64,000 nucleotides of DNA from Prevotella sp. (lineage in GTDB: Bacteria > Bacteroidota > Bacteroidia > Bacteroidales > Bacteroidaceae). The translations under genes and the position numbers were made by a program. Under the pieces are notes generated by a model. The model saw only the letters and a list, made by a program, of their open reading frames with translations, had not been told where the DNA came from and made no database searches. Shown here one piece after another: positions 19,602 through 27,517 of this stretch (the first letter of the stretch is position 1; each line of letters starts with the position of its first letter). The stretch spans positions 1 through 64,000 of the forward strand of contig JAFZRU010000027.1 of NCBI GenBank assembly GCA_017619755.1, in the 5' to 3' direction.

Positions 19602-21302
19602 TTAATGTATCAAAATCTTCTTTCCATTTCTTATATAAAGTCCCGGACGTGCATTGCCTTTGGGAACACGCTTTCCGTCGAGGGTGTAAACCCCATCCTC
19701 TCCATTCGTTTCAAATGTTGGTTGCCACCAACCCGTGGGTAGCATGAGGGCCACTTTCTTCAAACGTATGCCATGCCCTTGCAAGACAAGGCCCTTCTGC
19801 AAAATCATATTATAGGTGTTTTCATTGAACGATATAGGAGAGACACACTCCTCACCACTTCCCACGGCATAGAGGTCTCCAGGAATGAATTCCAATTCAA
19901 AATTGTTACCGGCGATACTGAAAGCCACCTTGTTCTGCTGGTCCCAGTCTCCATAAAAGAACTGCAGCATATTATAGTCGGTGTAGTCGAGTTGATAAGA
20001 CAAAACCAGCCTTACTTCCTTCCCATATTTCTCAAATGCCGAACCAGGGATGTTGAGTTGCAGTCCATTGCCCCAGTCGAGCATGGCATCTCCCTGCCAG
20101 AAGATTTCGCCTCCCTCCACTTCCTCTTGTCCTTGGTTCTCAGGTTCCTTGTATTCCGTTCCAGCCCCTTCGCAGATTCCCTTCAGCACCGGTTCGTTTC
20201 CCACGGCCATGTTCTGGTATCTCTTGAAGATGCCGAATTTCTCCGTTCCATTTCCAAATACGTTGTTGTCCCACACGAAGGCAGCGAAGCCCCTCTCCCT
20301 TGCAGCAGAGACGATGCACTTGATAAAATACTGTTCGTTGTCGAGCTGTGTCTGTTTGTCATCGTTGGTATAGTGGCAACTGACGCCATATTCCCCAAGG
20401 ACGATGCCAAGGCCCTTCTTTCCCCAAGTGTTTCTTATCCTGTCGAAGAAATCGGTCATGGTTTTCTCGTTGCTTTGAGGGGTTCTCTTCCCCATGGCCT
20501 TGTATTTATCACCCCAATAATAATAGGAGCCGGAACCCGCATACTCGTAAGGGTCATAGTAGTGGAACTCCACACTCATCCTTCCCTCCACTTTGTCGTT
20601 GGGGATGGTGAAGCCCGAAAGACCATAATATCCGTTGCAGGCGTAAGTTTGAACGATGAGGTTTCGGTAGTAATTCTTTCCTCCCGTTGCCCTGACGGCG
20701 TCGATGAAAGCCTGGTTGTACGAGTTTTGCACCTCCTGGTATTCCTTCGTAGGCGAACCCCAATTTTCCTGACCGTTAACCTTGGCTATGGTCTCATTGG
20801 TGCCGGCGAAAGCCAGTTTCTCTCCATAGTCTCTGAAGAAAGTGGCGATGGATGTCCACAGGGCGGTGAGTTTTCTGAGGTTTTCATTCTTTGTGGAATA
20901 GAATGGGCTTCTGTCGAGCCAAGCCTCATGGTGAGTGTTGATGATGACATACATGTCCTCTTCGAGAGCCCAGTCAATGATTTCCTTGACCCTGTTCAGC
21001 CATTTCTCCTTGACAACCATGTTGTTGGCGTCGACAAGTTGCTCCGTCCATCTGACGGGGATTCTAATGGCATTGAACCCCGCCTCCTTGACGGTATGTA
21101 TCATTGCACGTGTGGTGGCTGGGTTTCCCCATCCTGTCTCTCCTCCTCCGCTTTCCATAGAGTTTCCGAGATTCCACCCCATTTGCACCTGTTTGGTCCA
21201 CTCCACGGCGGAGAGTTGCATACCCGTCATGTCGGGTTCAGGTGTCTGGGCATGCAGCGTGGTGCATGCCAGCAATGTTAGGATAAATAGAACTTTTCTC
21301 AT
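19602..21302 (-). CDS. GH5 endoglucanase/endoxylanase-type enzyme
   Basis: A 566-residue secreted GH5. GWNLGNSME, the INTHHE segment, the acid Glu in TNET and the nucleophile Glu in VLGEYGV are the family landmarks; subfamily 4 is likely from the GWNLGN start. The acid/base loop reads NET where most GH5 enzymes have NEP. Residues about 400-525 form a beta-rich module, possibly carbohydrate-binding, and the last 30 residues (YTLDGKRVP ... GLYIRNGKK) match the short C-terminal sorting-like motif common in Prevotella secreted proteins. As the second gene of the operon it would supply the backbone-cutting activity, on xylan or a mixed glucan. Confidence 0.88.
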   Translation of the reverse strand: MRKVLFILTLLACTTLHAQTPEPDMTGMQLSAVEWTKQVQMGWNLGNSMESGGGETGWGNPATTRAMIHTVKEAGFNAIRIPVRWTEQLVDANNMVVKEKWLNRVKEIIDWALEEDMYVIINTHHEAWLDRSPFYSTKNENLRKLTALWTSIATFFRDYGEKLAFAGTNETIAKVNGQENWGSPTKEYQEVQNSYNQAFIDAVRATGGKNYYRNLIVQTYACNGYYGLSGFTIPNDKVEGRMSVEFHYYDPYEYAGSGSYYYWGDKYKAMGKRTPQSNEKTMTDFFDRIRNTWGKKGLGIVLGEYGVSCHYTNDDKQTQLDNEQYFIKCIVSAARERGFAAFVWDNNVFGNGTEKFGIFKRYQNMAVGNEPVLKGICEGAGTEYKEPENQGQEEVEGGEIFWQGDAMLDWGNGLQLNIPGSAFEKYGKEVRLVLSYQLDYTDYNMLQFFYGDWDQQNKVAFSIAGNNFELEFIPGDLYAVGSGEECVSPISFNENTYNMILQKGLVLQGHGIRLKKVALMLPTGWWQPTFETNGEDGVYTLDGKRVPKGNARPGLYIRNGKKILIH

Positions 21303-21326
21303 TGTTTTATTTGGCCGATGAGATGA

Positions 21327-23105
21327 TTATTTGACCATTTTTCTTCCACGAATGATGTAGATGCCTTTGGGGAGCGTGTTCCACTGGCTCTTGTCTCCCA
21401 TCCTGACACCTTGAAGGTTATAGACAAAGTCATTGTTCATCGTGGCTTTGACATTGGTGATGGCGCTGCTGCCTCCCTGGATGCAGAAACTGAAATAGGC
21501 GGGCTCCTCATACATGGCCGGTGCGGCATCCTTCAAGTACAAACCTGTTCCGACATTCTTCAACGTGTATCCCAGTTCGTCCACATACTGAATGTCCCAT
21601 ACAGCACCATCCTTGATGTCTTGTCCGTTTTGGTCGCCGAGGCCAAGGATGAACGAGCACCATCCTGTTGCCGGCTGCGAGTTGAGATACCCCGGACTTC
21701 CCCAGATGTTGTATTCGGCTCCGTTGAGTTGGATGAGCCTTAGCAAATAGTATCCTTCCTGTGTTTTCTCTGCCTTGAACAAACGCCCCACTATCTCCTC
21801 ATTTTCCAACACCTTTTCCGTCTCGTCGTATCCCAGGTTTTGGTTGTCAGAGCAATAGAAAGCCTTTCCCTCCTCGTCGTTGACAATGATGAAATTTTGT
21901 CCGAGTATTTGGTCGATGCCGACAAGGCGTGTGAGACCCGTTTCAGGTTCAGGTTCCTCACCCGTAGTAATAGTGATGATTACCTCGTGCTTGACGCCCA
22001 TGAAATCGTTGTAAGTGGCGGTGACAGTTCCGTTGGCGCCTGTTTCCTTCACCTTTATCCTACCACTGATGACAACATAGTCGGAGCTGGTAAACTTTGT
22101 CTCCGAGGTGAGGTCTTCAGTGTGTCCGTCGGCAAAAGTGGCCGTAAGTTTCAAAGGCAGTAAAGTTCCACTGTTGGCAGTGAGTGTGGTGACGAAGGAC
22201 ACAGGTGTCATGAAATTTTTCAGGTTGTTGGGCATGTCATATCCCTCAGCCATCCTTGTCTCCCTTCCCATGGTTTTAAGAGTCTCGAAAGCATAGCGCT
22301 TACCAAACATACGATACCCAGCTGCAGAAAAATGCCATGGGTCGGAACCGTTTCCAGGAATGCCGGCTGAGCTGACGACATGAGCCGTAGGAATGACTGA
22401 AGGCAGTTTGGCCACCACGGTGTTATGTGAGGCGCATCCGCCCCCCATGTCCTCCCGCTCCGTCTCTCCTGCGAAGAGGGGTACATCATTGGCTTTGAGC
22501 CCGAGGTCGGTGAGCATGTCGTTGTATATTTTCTTCACCATGTTCGGCCAGTTGGGGTCTCCACAGTTGGAGCATCCTTGGTGCAACAGTATTCCCTTGA
22601 TTACTCCCACCTCCTGAGCCTTCTTGGCCATATCTATCAGTCGTCCGTATGGGTTTCCTCCATAGTAATTCTTGGCGAGCGTAGCCCACCACTCATTGGG
22701 GTTGGCATTGAGTTTTGCTTGGTAGAGATCTTTGTCGAACATCTCAATGGGCGAACCACCCATGGCCACAGCGATAACACCTATTTTCACGTCGGCCGGC
22801 ATGGCAGCCACCATGGTCCTTCCGAAATAGTCGGCCATACCAAGCTTCCCCATAGGGCTGACGATGGGGCAATAAGCAGTGTACCATTCCCCCAACTTGC
22901 GTTTAGGATTATCAAAATTGGTTGTCGCGAGCATTTGGAATCGTGGGTCAACGAACTGGTTGTCCACAGTTTCCCACTGTGCATTACCTTCCATATTGGA
23001 CTGCCCAAAGCAGAGGTAGATGTGGAAATTGGGGTCAGCATCAGCCCTCACTCCCGTGAAATGAGCGGCCAGCATAACAAGACATGCATACAAGAATTTT
23101 CTCAT
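21327..23105 (-). CDS. CE6-like carbohydrate esterase with altered HQGxSN motif
   Basis: A 592-residue secreted protein whose first 280 residues are closely similar to the CE6 module of the esterase at 11590-13530: CFGQSNMEG with the Ser nucleophile, the GxSPIEMF block and DPWHFSAAGYR with His. The conserved HQGESN reads HQGCSN here, so a usually invariant Glu is Cys. A beta-sandwich of bacterial Ig-like type follows (about 300-385), then a further module, then a C-terminal sorting-like tail (VYNLQGVRM ... GIYIIRGRK). It is the first gene of the minus-strand xylan operon and probably acts on acetylated xylan, unless the Glu change has reduced activity. Confidence 0.8.
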   Translation of the reverse strand: MRKFLYACLVMLAAHFTGVRADADPNFHIYLCFGQSNMEGNAQWETVDNQFVDPRFQMLATTNFDNPKRKLGEWYTAYCPIVSPMGKLGMADYFGRTMVAAMPADVKIGVIAVAMGGSPIEMFDKDLYQAKLNANPNEWWATLAKNYYGGNPYGRLIDMAKKAQEVGVIKGILLHQGCSNCGDPNWPNMVKKIYNDMLTDLGLKANDVPLFAGETEREDMGGGCASHNTVVAKLPSVIPTAHVVSSAGIPGNGSDPWHFSAAGYRMFGKRYAFETLKTMGRETRMAEGYDMPNNLKNFMTPVSFVTTLTANSGTLLPLKLTATFADGHTEDLTSETKFTSSDYVVISGRIKVKETGANGTVTATYNDFMGVKHEVIITITTGEEPEPETGLTRLVGIDQILGQNFIIVNDEEGKAFYCSDNQNLGYDETEKVLENEEIVGRLFKAEKTQEGYYLLRLIQLNGAEYNIWGSPGYLNSQPATGWCSFILGLGDQNGQDIKDGAVWDIQYVDELGYTLKNVGTGLYLKDAAPAMYEEPAYFSFCIQGGSSAITNVKATMNNDFVYNLQGVRMGDKSQWNTLPKGIYIIRGRKMVK

Positions 23106-23162
23106 AATGTGATTTTGGTTGGTTATGATATTTTAAAGATTGATTTGATACTTATTTTGGTG

Positions 23163-23190
23163 CAAATTTACAACAAAACTGGCGTTTCAA
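23163..23190 (-). promoter_or_regulatory. Promoter of the five-gene minus-strand xylan operon
   Basis: TAAATTTG on the minus strand (23163-23170) matches the -7 consensus; TTG lies 17 bases upstream (23188-23190), slightly short spacing. The leader would be about 55 bases. Confidence 0.6.
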
Positions 23191-23220
23191 CCTTGGCATT
23201 TGTAACATATGCTATAGGAC

Positions 23221-23239
23221 AAGTTGCATTTTACAACTT
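23221..23239. promoter_or_regulatory. Palindrome between the divergent xylan promoters
   Basis: AAGTTG-N7-CAACTT is a perfect 6-bp inverted repeat centred between the two facing promoters, 31 bases from the minus -33 element and 16 bases from the plus -33 element. It is a candidate binding site for a xylan-responsive regulator; binding is inferred only from position. Confidence 0.4.
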
Positions 23240-23254
23240 TGACTGTATGATTTT

Positions 23255-23285
23255 TTTGCACATTCATAAAGAAAGGTTAAATTTG
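23255..23285 (+). promoter_or_regulatory. Promoter of the GH43 operon
   Basis: TTTG (23255-23258), a 19-base spacer and TAAATTTG (23278-23285) exactly match the Bacteroidetes vegetative promoter, with an expected leader of about 20 bases before ATG 23311. Confidence 0.8.
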
Positions 23286-23310
23286 CACATCAACCAATGT
23301 CATAACGACG

Positions 23311-25323
23311 ATGAAACGATTATCACTATTATTACTCACTTTGGCGCCGCTCACTCTGCCGGCCCAGAACCCAATCATCCGCGGGCAGTTCGCAGCCGAC
23401 CCCACCGCCCGCGTCTTCAACAACAAAGTTTACGTCTATCCTTCGCACGACATCCCCGCCCCCGAGGGTCAGCGACAGGACTGGTTTTGCATGGCCGACT
23501 ACCACGTTTTCTCCTCTGAGAACCTAACGGAGTGGACGGACCACGGTATGATTCTCAGCCAAGAGCAAGTGCCTTGGGGAAATCCTTCCGCCTACTCCAT
23601 GTGGGCACCCGACTGCGTGTATAAAAACGGTCGGTATTATTTCTATTTCCCCAACGCCCCGAAGGAAGGCCGCGGCTTTGCCATCGGCGTTGCCACGTCA
23701 TCAAGCCCTGAAGGTCCTTTCACACCCGAGTTGACACCCATCAAGGGCGTGTCGGGCATCGACCCCTGTGTACTCCTCGACGACGACGGCCAGGCCTATC
23801 TCTACTGGAGCGGCATGGGCATCCGCGGAAGCAAATTGAAGGACAACATGTTGGAACTTGATGGCGAGATGCAAGAAATGAAAATGCCTGCCCGTAATGG
23901 AGCCCCTGAAGGCGCCACCATCAAGGTTGGCGGTCAAGAGATGAAAGGTCTTCCGGAGGGTTTCAAGGAGGGTCCTTTCGCCTTCAAGCGCAACGGATGG
24001 TACTACCTCACTTTCCCATGGGTTCGCCAAGAGGGTGGCACGGAGACCCTGGCATACGCCATGTCGAAGAATCCCCTCGGTCCCTGGGATTTCAAAGGCA
24101 TCATCATGTCAGAACACCCCAACGGCTGCTGGACCAACCACCACAGCATATTGGAATATCGTGGCCAATGGTACATCTTCTACCACTGCAACGACTACTC
24201 CCCCTCTATAGACAAGCGCCGTTCCGCCCGCATCGAGCGCCTGACATTCAATGCAGACGGTACGATGGTGGAGCCTAAGGAGACGATGCGCGGCGTGGGT
24301 GTCAACCTGGCAACAGAGAAGATAGACATCGACCGATATGAACAGGCGAGCAGTGACGTGACGACTGAATTCGTTGACACGACGAACACCTTTGCAGGTT
24401 GGCAAGCCATTCTTCCCAATAAAGGCAGTTGGATCAAGTATCCCGGCGTGGACTTCAGCAACATCACCCCAGTGAATGCCAGCAAGTCCAAAGGCGGTCA
24501 GGTCCTTAGCGGCAGTTATCTCATCGTGTGTGCAAAGGCCTCAGAAGACACGGAATTCTGCATCCGCGAGAAAGATGCCAAGGGTAAAGTCATCGCGCGT
24601 GTGAAAATGAAGGTGAAAGAGACCCGCGGTACATTCCAGCGCGACCTCAGCAACCGTTGGCTCACGCTGAACGCCCCGTTGGAGTACGTACCCTCCGGCG
24701 TGACGGACCTTGTAGTGACTTGTGAGGGTTCCGGCATAGCCATCGACTGGGTGCAATTCAAGAATCGTCCCAAATACTTTTCCCCCTCCACAGGTGAAGC
24801 CTCTGCTCCCGATGAAAGCGGGTTCATCCGCCGCTGGCGCCTCATGGAACCCATCGCGCAAACCATTCCCTCCAATATCGTCTTCACCGACACATGGCTT
24901 CGCAATCTTTTTAGCGACGCTTCTTTGCAACCAAGCAAGAAATCTCGTTGGTTCTCCTTGGACAGCGAGAACTACAACGTGAAATTATTCCGCTTCGGCG
25001 AGATGTGGTGCAACCACACCTACGGTTCTCTCTTCTGGGCGGAGACGCAGATAACATGCCCCGAGGACATCCCTAACGTCCGTCTTGCCGCTGGCTCCAA
25101 CGGTGCTTCCATGTGGTGGCTCAACGGCGAAGAGGCCCTGCTGCTTTCCGGCGACCGCCGAATGGTGGTTGACGACGGCATGTCGCCCCGCCTGACATTG
25201 AAGAAAGGCGTCAACACCCTCCGCTGTGCCCTGGTGAACGGTCCAGGACTGAGCGACTTCTGCGTCCGCTTCCTCGACGAGGCCGGCCTTCCCATCACCA
25301 ATTACCAAATAAGAACCCAATAA
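23311..25323 (+). CDS. GH43 arabinofuranosidase/xylosidase with CBM6
   Basis: A 670-residue secreted protein with a signal peptide ending LPAQ. The GH43 five-blade propeller covers residues about 25-330 (ADPTARVFNNKVYVYPSHD with the base Asp, and GFKEGPFAFKRNGWYYL with the acid Glu). A CBM6-like beta-sandwich follows (about 345-490, AIDWVQF near its end). The last 170 residues form a second galactose-binding-like domain whose end (SPRLTLKKGVNTLRC) resembles domains attached to xylan enzymes. The ADPTARV type is common among arabinoxylan arabinofuranohydrolases and beta-xylosidases. It starts the plus-strand operon opposite the CE6/GH5 operon. Confidence 0.85.
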   Translation: MKRLSLLLLTLAPLTLPAQNPIIRGQFAADPTARVFNNKVYVYPSHDIPAPEGQRQDWFCMADYHVFSSENLTEWTDHGMILSQEQVPWGNPSAYSMWAPDCVYKNGRYYFYFPNAPKEGRGFAIGVATSSSPEGPFTPELTPIKGVSGIDPCVLLDDDGQAYLYWSGMGIRGSKLKDNMLELDGEMQEMKMPARNGAPEGATIKVGGQEMKGLPEGFKEGPFAFKRNGWYYLTFPWVRQEGGTETLAYAMSKNPLGPWDFKGIIMSEHPNGCWTNHHSILEYRGQWYIFYHCNDYSPSIDKRRSARIERLTFNADGTMVEPKETMRGVGVNLATEKIDIDRYEQASSDVTTEFVDTTNTFAGWQAILPNKGSWIKYPGVDFSNITPVNASKSKGGQVLSGSYLIVCAKASEDTEFCIREKDAKGKVIARVKMKVKETRGTFQRDLSNRWLTLNAPLEYVPSGVTDLVVTCEGSGIAIDWVQFKNRPKYFSPSTGEASAPDESGFIRRWRLMEPIAQTIPSNIVFTDTWLRNLFSDASLQPSKKSRWFSLDSENYNVKLFRFGEMWCNHTYGSLFWAETQITCPEDIPNVRLAAGSNGASMWWLNGEEALLLSGDRRMVVDDGMSPRLTLKKGVNTLRCALVNGPGLSDFCVRFLDEAGLPITNYQIRTQ

Positions 25324-25325
25324 CC

Positions 25326-26804
25326 ATGACCATCATGACAACGCATAGCATCCATCGTGTGGCTCTCGCCTCACTTTTCCTTGTCACCCTTTCGGCTCAA
25401 AATTTGTCGGCCCAAGTGGGTCAACCTTACATCCACGACCCATCGACCATCGCTTACAGCGACGGCAAATACTTCACGTTCGGCACCGGCGGCGGCGGAC
25501 TCATCTCCGAAGACGGCTGGTCCTGGCACAGCGGTGCCGTGCGCCCCGGCGGCGGAGCTGCTCCCGACGTGCTGAAAATCGGCGACCGCTACCTTGTCAT
25601 CTACGGCGCCACTGGCGGCGGTCTTGGCGGTGGTCACAGCGGTCGCATCCTAACGATGTGGAACAAGACGCTCGATCCCAACAGTGCGGATTTTAATTAC
25701 TCCACCCCCATAGAGGTATGTTCGAGCGACGGAATGGAAGATCAGGACGCCATCGACCCCGGCATGCTGCTCGACCCAACGACGGGTCGCCTGTGGGTGA
25801 GCTACGGCACTTATTTCGGCACCATCCGCCTCATCGAGCTCAACCCCGTTACAGGCGAACGCGCCAGCGGGAATAAGGAGTTGGACATCGCCATCGACTG
25901 CGAGGCCACCGACCTCATCTATCGTGACGGATGGTATTACCTTCTCGGCACACACGGCACTTGCTGCGACGGTGTGAACTCCACCTACAACATCGTGGTG
26001 GGTCGCTCGCGCAGTGTGCAAGGCCCTTATATGGATAATGTGGGTCGCTCCATGCTCCAGGGTGGCGGCAAGATGGTGATAGCCGCCGGTTCGAGGGAGT
26101 GCGGTCCCGGCCACTTCGGACGCACCATCATCGATGACGGAGTGGAGGTGATGTCGTGCCACTTTGAAGCTGACTTCGACCGTAGTGGTCGCTCCGTGCT
26201 TGCCATCCGTCCCCTGTTGTGGAAGAACGGCTGGCCCATAGCCGGAGAGCAGTTCAAAGGCGGAACATTCGAGATAGAGTCCGAGCGTCGCGGTTACTCC
26301 TTGGAGTTGGCAGTCGATTTCGTGCGCATCGCACAACAGCGTGAGCGTTTTTGGAACATGGACCAGTCGAAACCCCTTGTGAGCATCCCATGCCAGGAGT
26401 TGGCCGACGTGTCTGGAGACTGGCCCCAAGGAGAAATTACACTGCGTTGCGGTGACTATATGCACCGCCCACACCAGCGGTGGACTGTCACCCCGCTGCC
26501 CGACGCCCCCGGCTATTTAGGCAATCCCTATTTCAAAATCACCATTGCCGGCACAGATCGCGCCTTGGCAGCCACTTCGTCGATGGAGCTCACCACGGTT
26601 GCCGAGTTCAGTGGTGACGACAGCCAACTGTGGCGCATCGAGCAACTCACCGATGGCACCTTCCGAATCATGCCGAAGAGCATCCCCGGCATCCCTGGCA
26701 TCAACACCCGTTACTGCATCTATTCGGCAGGTGACAGCACGCCCACACTGGCAGAATACGATTTCGGAAGCGACAACTCAAACTGGAACTTCCGCTCACA
26801 TTAA
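25326..26804 (+). CDS. GH43 arabinanase-like enzyme with ricin-like tail
   Basis: A 492-residue secreted protein two bases after the preceding GH43. The propeller (residues about 30-330) has HDPSTIAYSDGKYFTF with the base Asp, a second conserved Asp in DAIDPGM, and CEATDLIYRDGWYYLL with the likely acid Glu, in the style of endo-1,5-alpha-L-arabinanases. The C-terminal 150 residues have QLWRIEQL and NSNWNF repeats resembling a ricin-type beta-trefoil lectin that would bind sugar. Signal peptide LSAQNLSAQ; start ATG 25326 is assumed, ATG 25335 is also possible. It probably acts on arabinan or arabinose-decorated xylan. Confidence 0.82.
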   Translation: MTIMTTHSIHRVALASLFLVTLSAQNLSAQVGQPYIHDPSTIAYSDGKYFTFGTGGGGLISEDGWSWHSGAVRPGGGAAPDVLKIGDRYLVIYGATGGGLGGGHSGRILTMWNKTLDPNSADFNYSTPIEVCSSDGMEDQDAIDPGMLLDPTTGRLWVSYGTYFGTIRLIELNPVTGERASGNKELDIAIDCEATDLIYRDGWYYLLGTHGTCCDGVNSTYNIVVGRSRSVQGPYMDNVGRSMLQGGGKMVIAAGSRECGPGHFGRTIIDDGVEVMSCHFEADFDRSGRSVLAIRPLLWKNGWPIAGEQFKGGTFEIESERRGYSLELAVDFVRIAQQRERFWNMDQSKPLVSIPCQELADVSGDWPQGEITLRCGDYMHRPHQRWTVTPLPDAPGYLGNPYFKITIAGTDRALAATSSMELTTVAEFSGDDSQLWRIEQLTDGTFRIMPKSIPGIPGINTRYCIYSAGDSTPTLAEYDFGSDNSNWNFRSH

Positions 26805-26825
26805 GAATCTATTGAATATCAATAC

Positions 26826-26869
26826 ATTCACCTCCCCTACCCCAATAATGGGATGCAGGGGAGGTGAAT
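26826..26869. terminator. Terminator hairpin between convergent genes
   Basis: A 13-bp perfect stem (ATTCACCTCCCCT 26826-26838 with its complement 26857-26869) lies between the GH43 and AlkD-like stop codons. No long T-run follows on either strand. Confidence 0.65.
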
Positions 26870-26905
26870 ACATTTCGGCCTTTTCAAACAGGCCAACACC
26901 CCTTG

Positions 26906-27499
26906 TTATTGCATAGCCATTTCCACCACTTTTGCATAGTCTTCTCCAAGACTTGCGAGGCGGTTGAGGCAGTTGTAAGCAGCGTGTCTGACGGGCATCG
27001 ACTCGTCGCGCAATGCGGTCGTCGCTTGGTCGATGATTTCTGCGATTCCCCTGGTGTCGGGTTCCATGCCTTGCCTTAGCCTTCCGGATATGATGTGGTA
27101 TCCACAGACTTGGTGCAAAGTGAGCGACGAAGCAATCCATTGGAAAGCCATGCTGGCAGCGAAGTCAAGATGTTGGAAGAGGTTGTGCGCCAGCATCTCC
27201 GCTATTTCAAGTGTTTGCGCTTGCCCCATCCACAAATCAGCCAATTGTGGTGTCATCTCCTCTGCCGGCATGATGAGCGTGGCCAGGATTTTGCATTCAC
27301 GGATGTTCTCCATCCACAATTGGACGGCAAGGTGGTAATCCTTGCCATATTCTTCGGCCATCATCTTCAAGTCGCTGAAAGCCACCCCCCAGTTGAGATG
27401 GTACTCGATGCCGTTCTCCCTCATATATTTCGAGGCCTCGCCATTCATGAGCAGCCGGAAAGAGCGTTTGATTTGCTTGACTTTTTCTTCTGTGGTCAT
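26906..27499 (-). CDS. AlkD-like DNA alkylation repair protein
   Basis: A 197-residue all-helical protein with HEAT-like repeats: LNWGVAFSDLKMMAEEYGKDYHLA and WMENIRECKILA match the DNA alkylation repair (AlkD/AlkC) family, which excises alkylated bases without base flipping. The protein is a little shorter than AlkD (237 residues). It follows the M49 peptidase by 18 bases on the same strand and is probably co-transcribed. Confidence 0.8.
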   Translation of the reverse strand: MTTEEKVKQIKRSFRLLMNGEASKYMRENGIEYHLNWGVAFSDLKMMAEEYGKDYHLAVQLWMENIRECKILATLIMPAEEMTPQLADLWMGQAQTLEIAEMLAHNLFQHLDFAASMAFQWIASSLTLHQVCGYHIISGRLRQGMEPDTRGIAEIIDQATTALRDESMPVRHAAYNCLNRLASLGEDYAKVVEMAMQ

Positions 27500-27517
27500 G
27501 GTAATAAGGTCATCTAA

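Noticed and set aside
19773..21281. A 502-residue plus-strand open frame opposite GH5
   Set aside because: It is the antisense of a clear GH5 gene with signal peptide and catalytic residues; no domain or promoter supports it.
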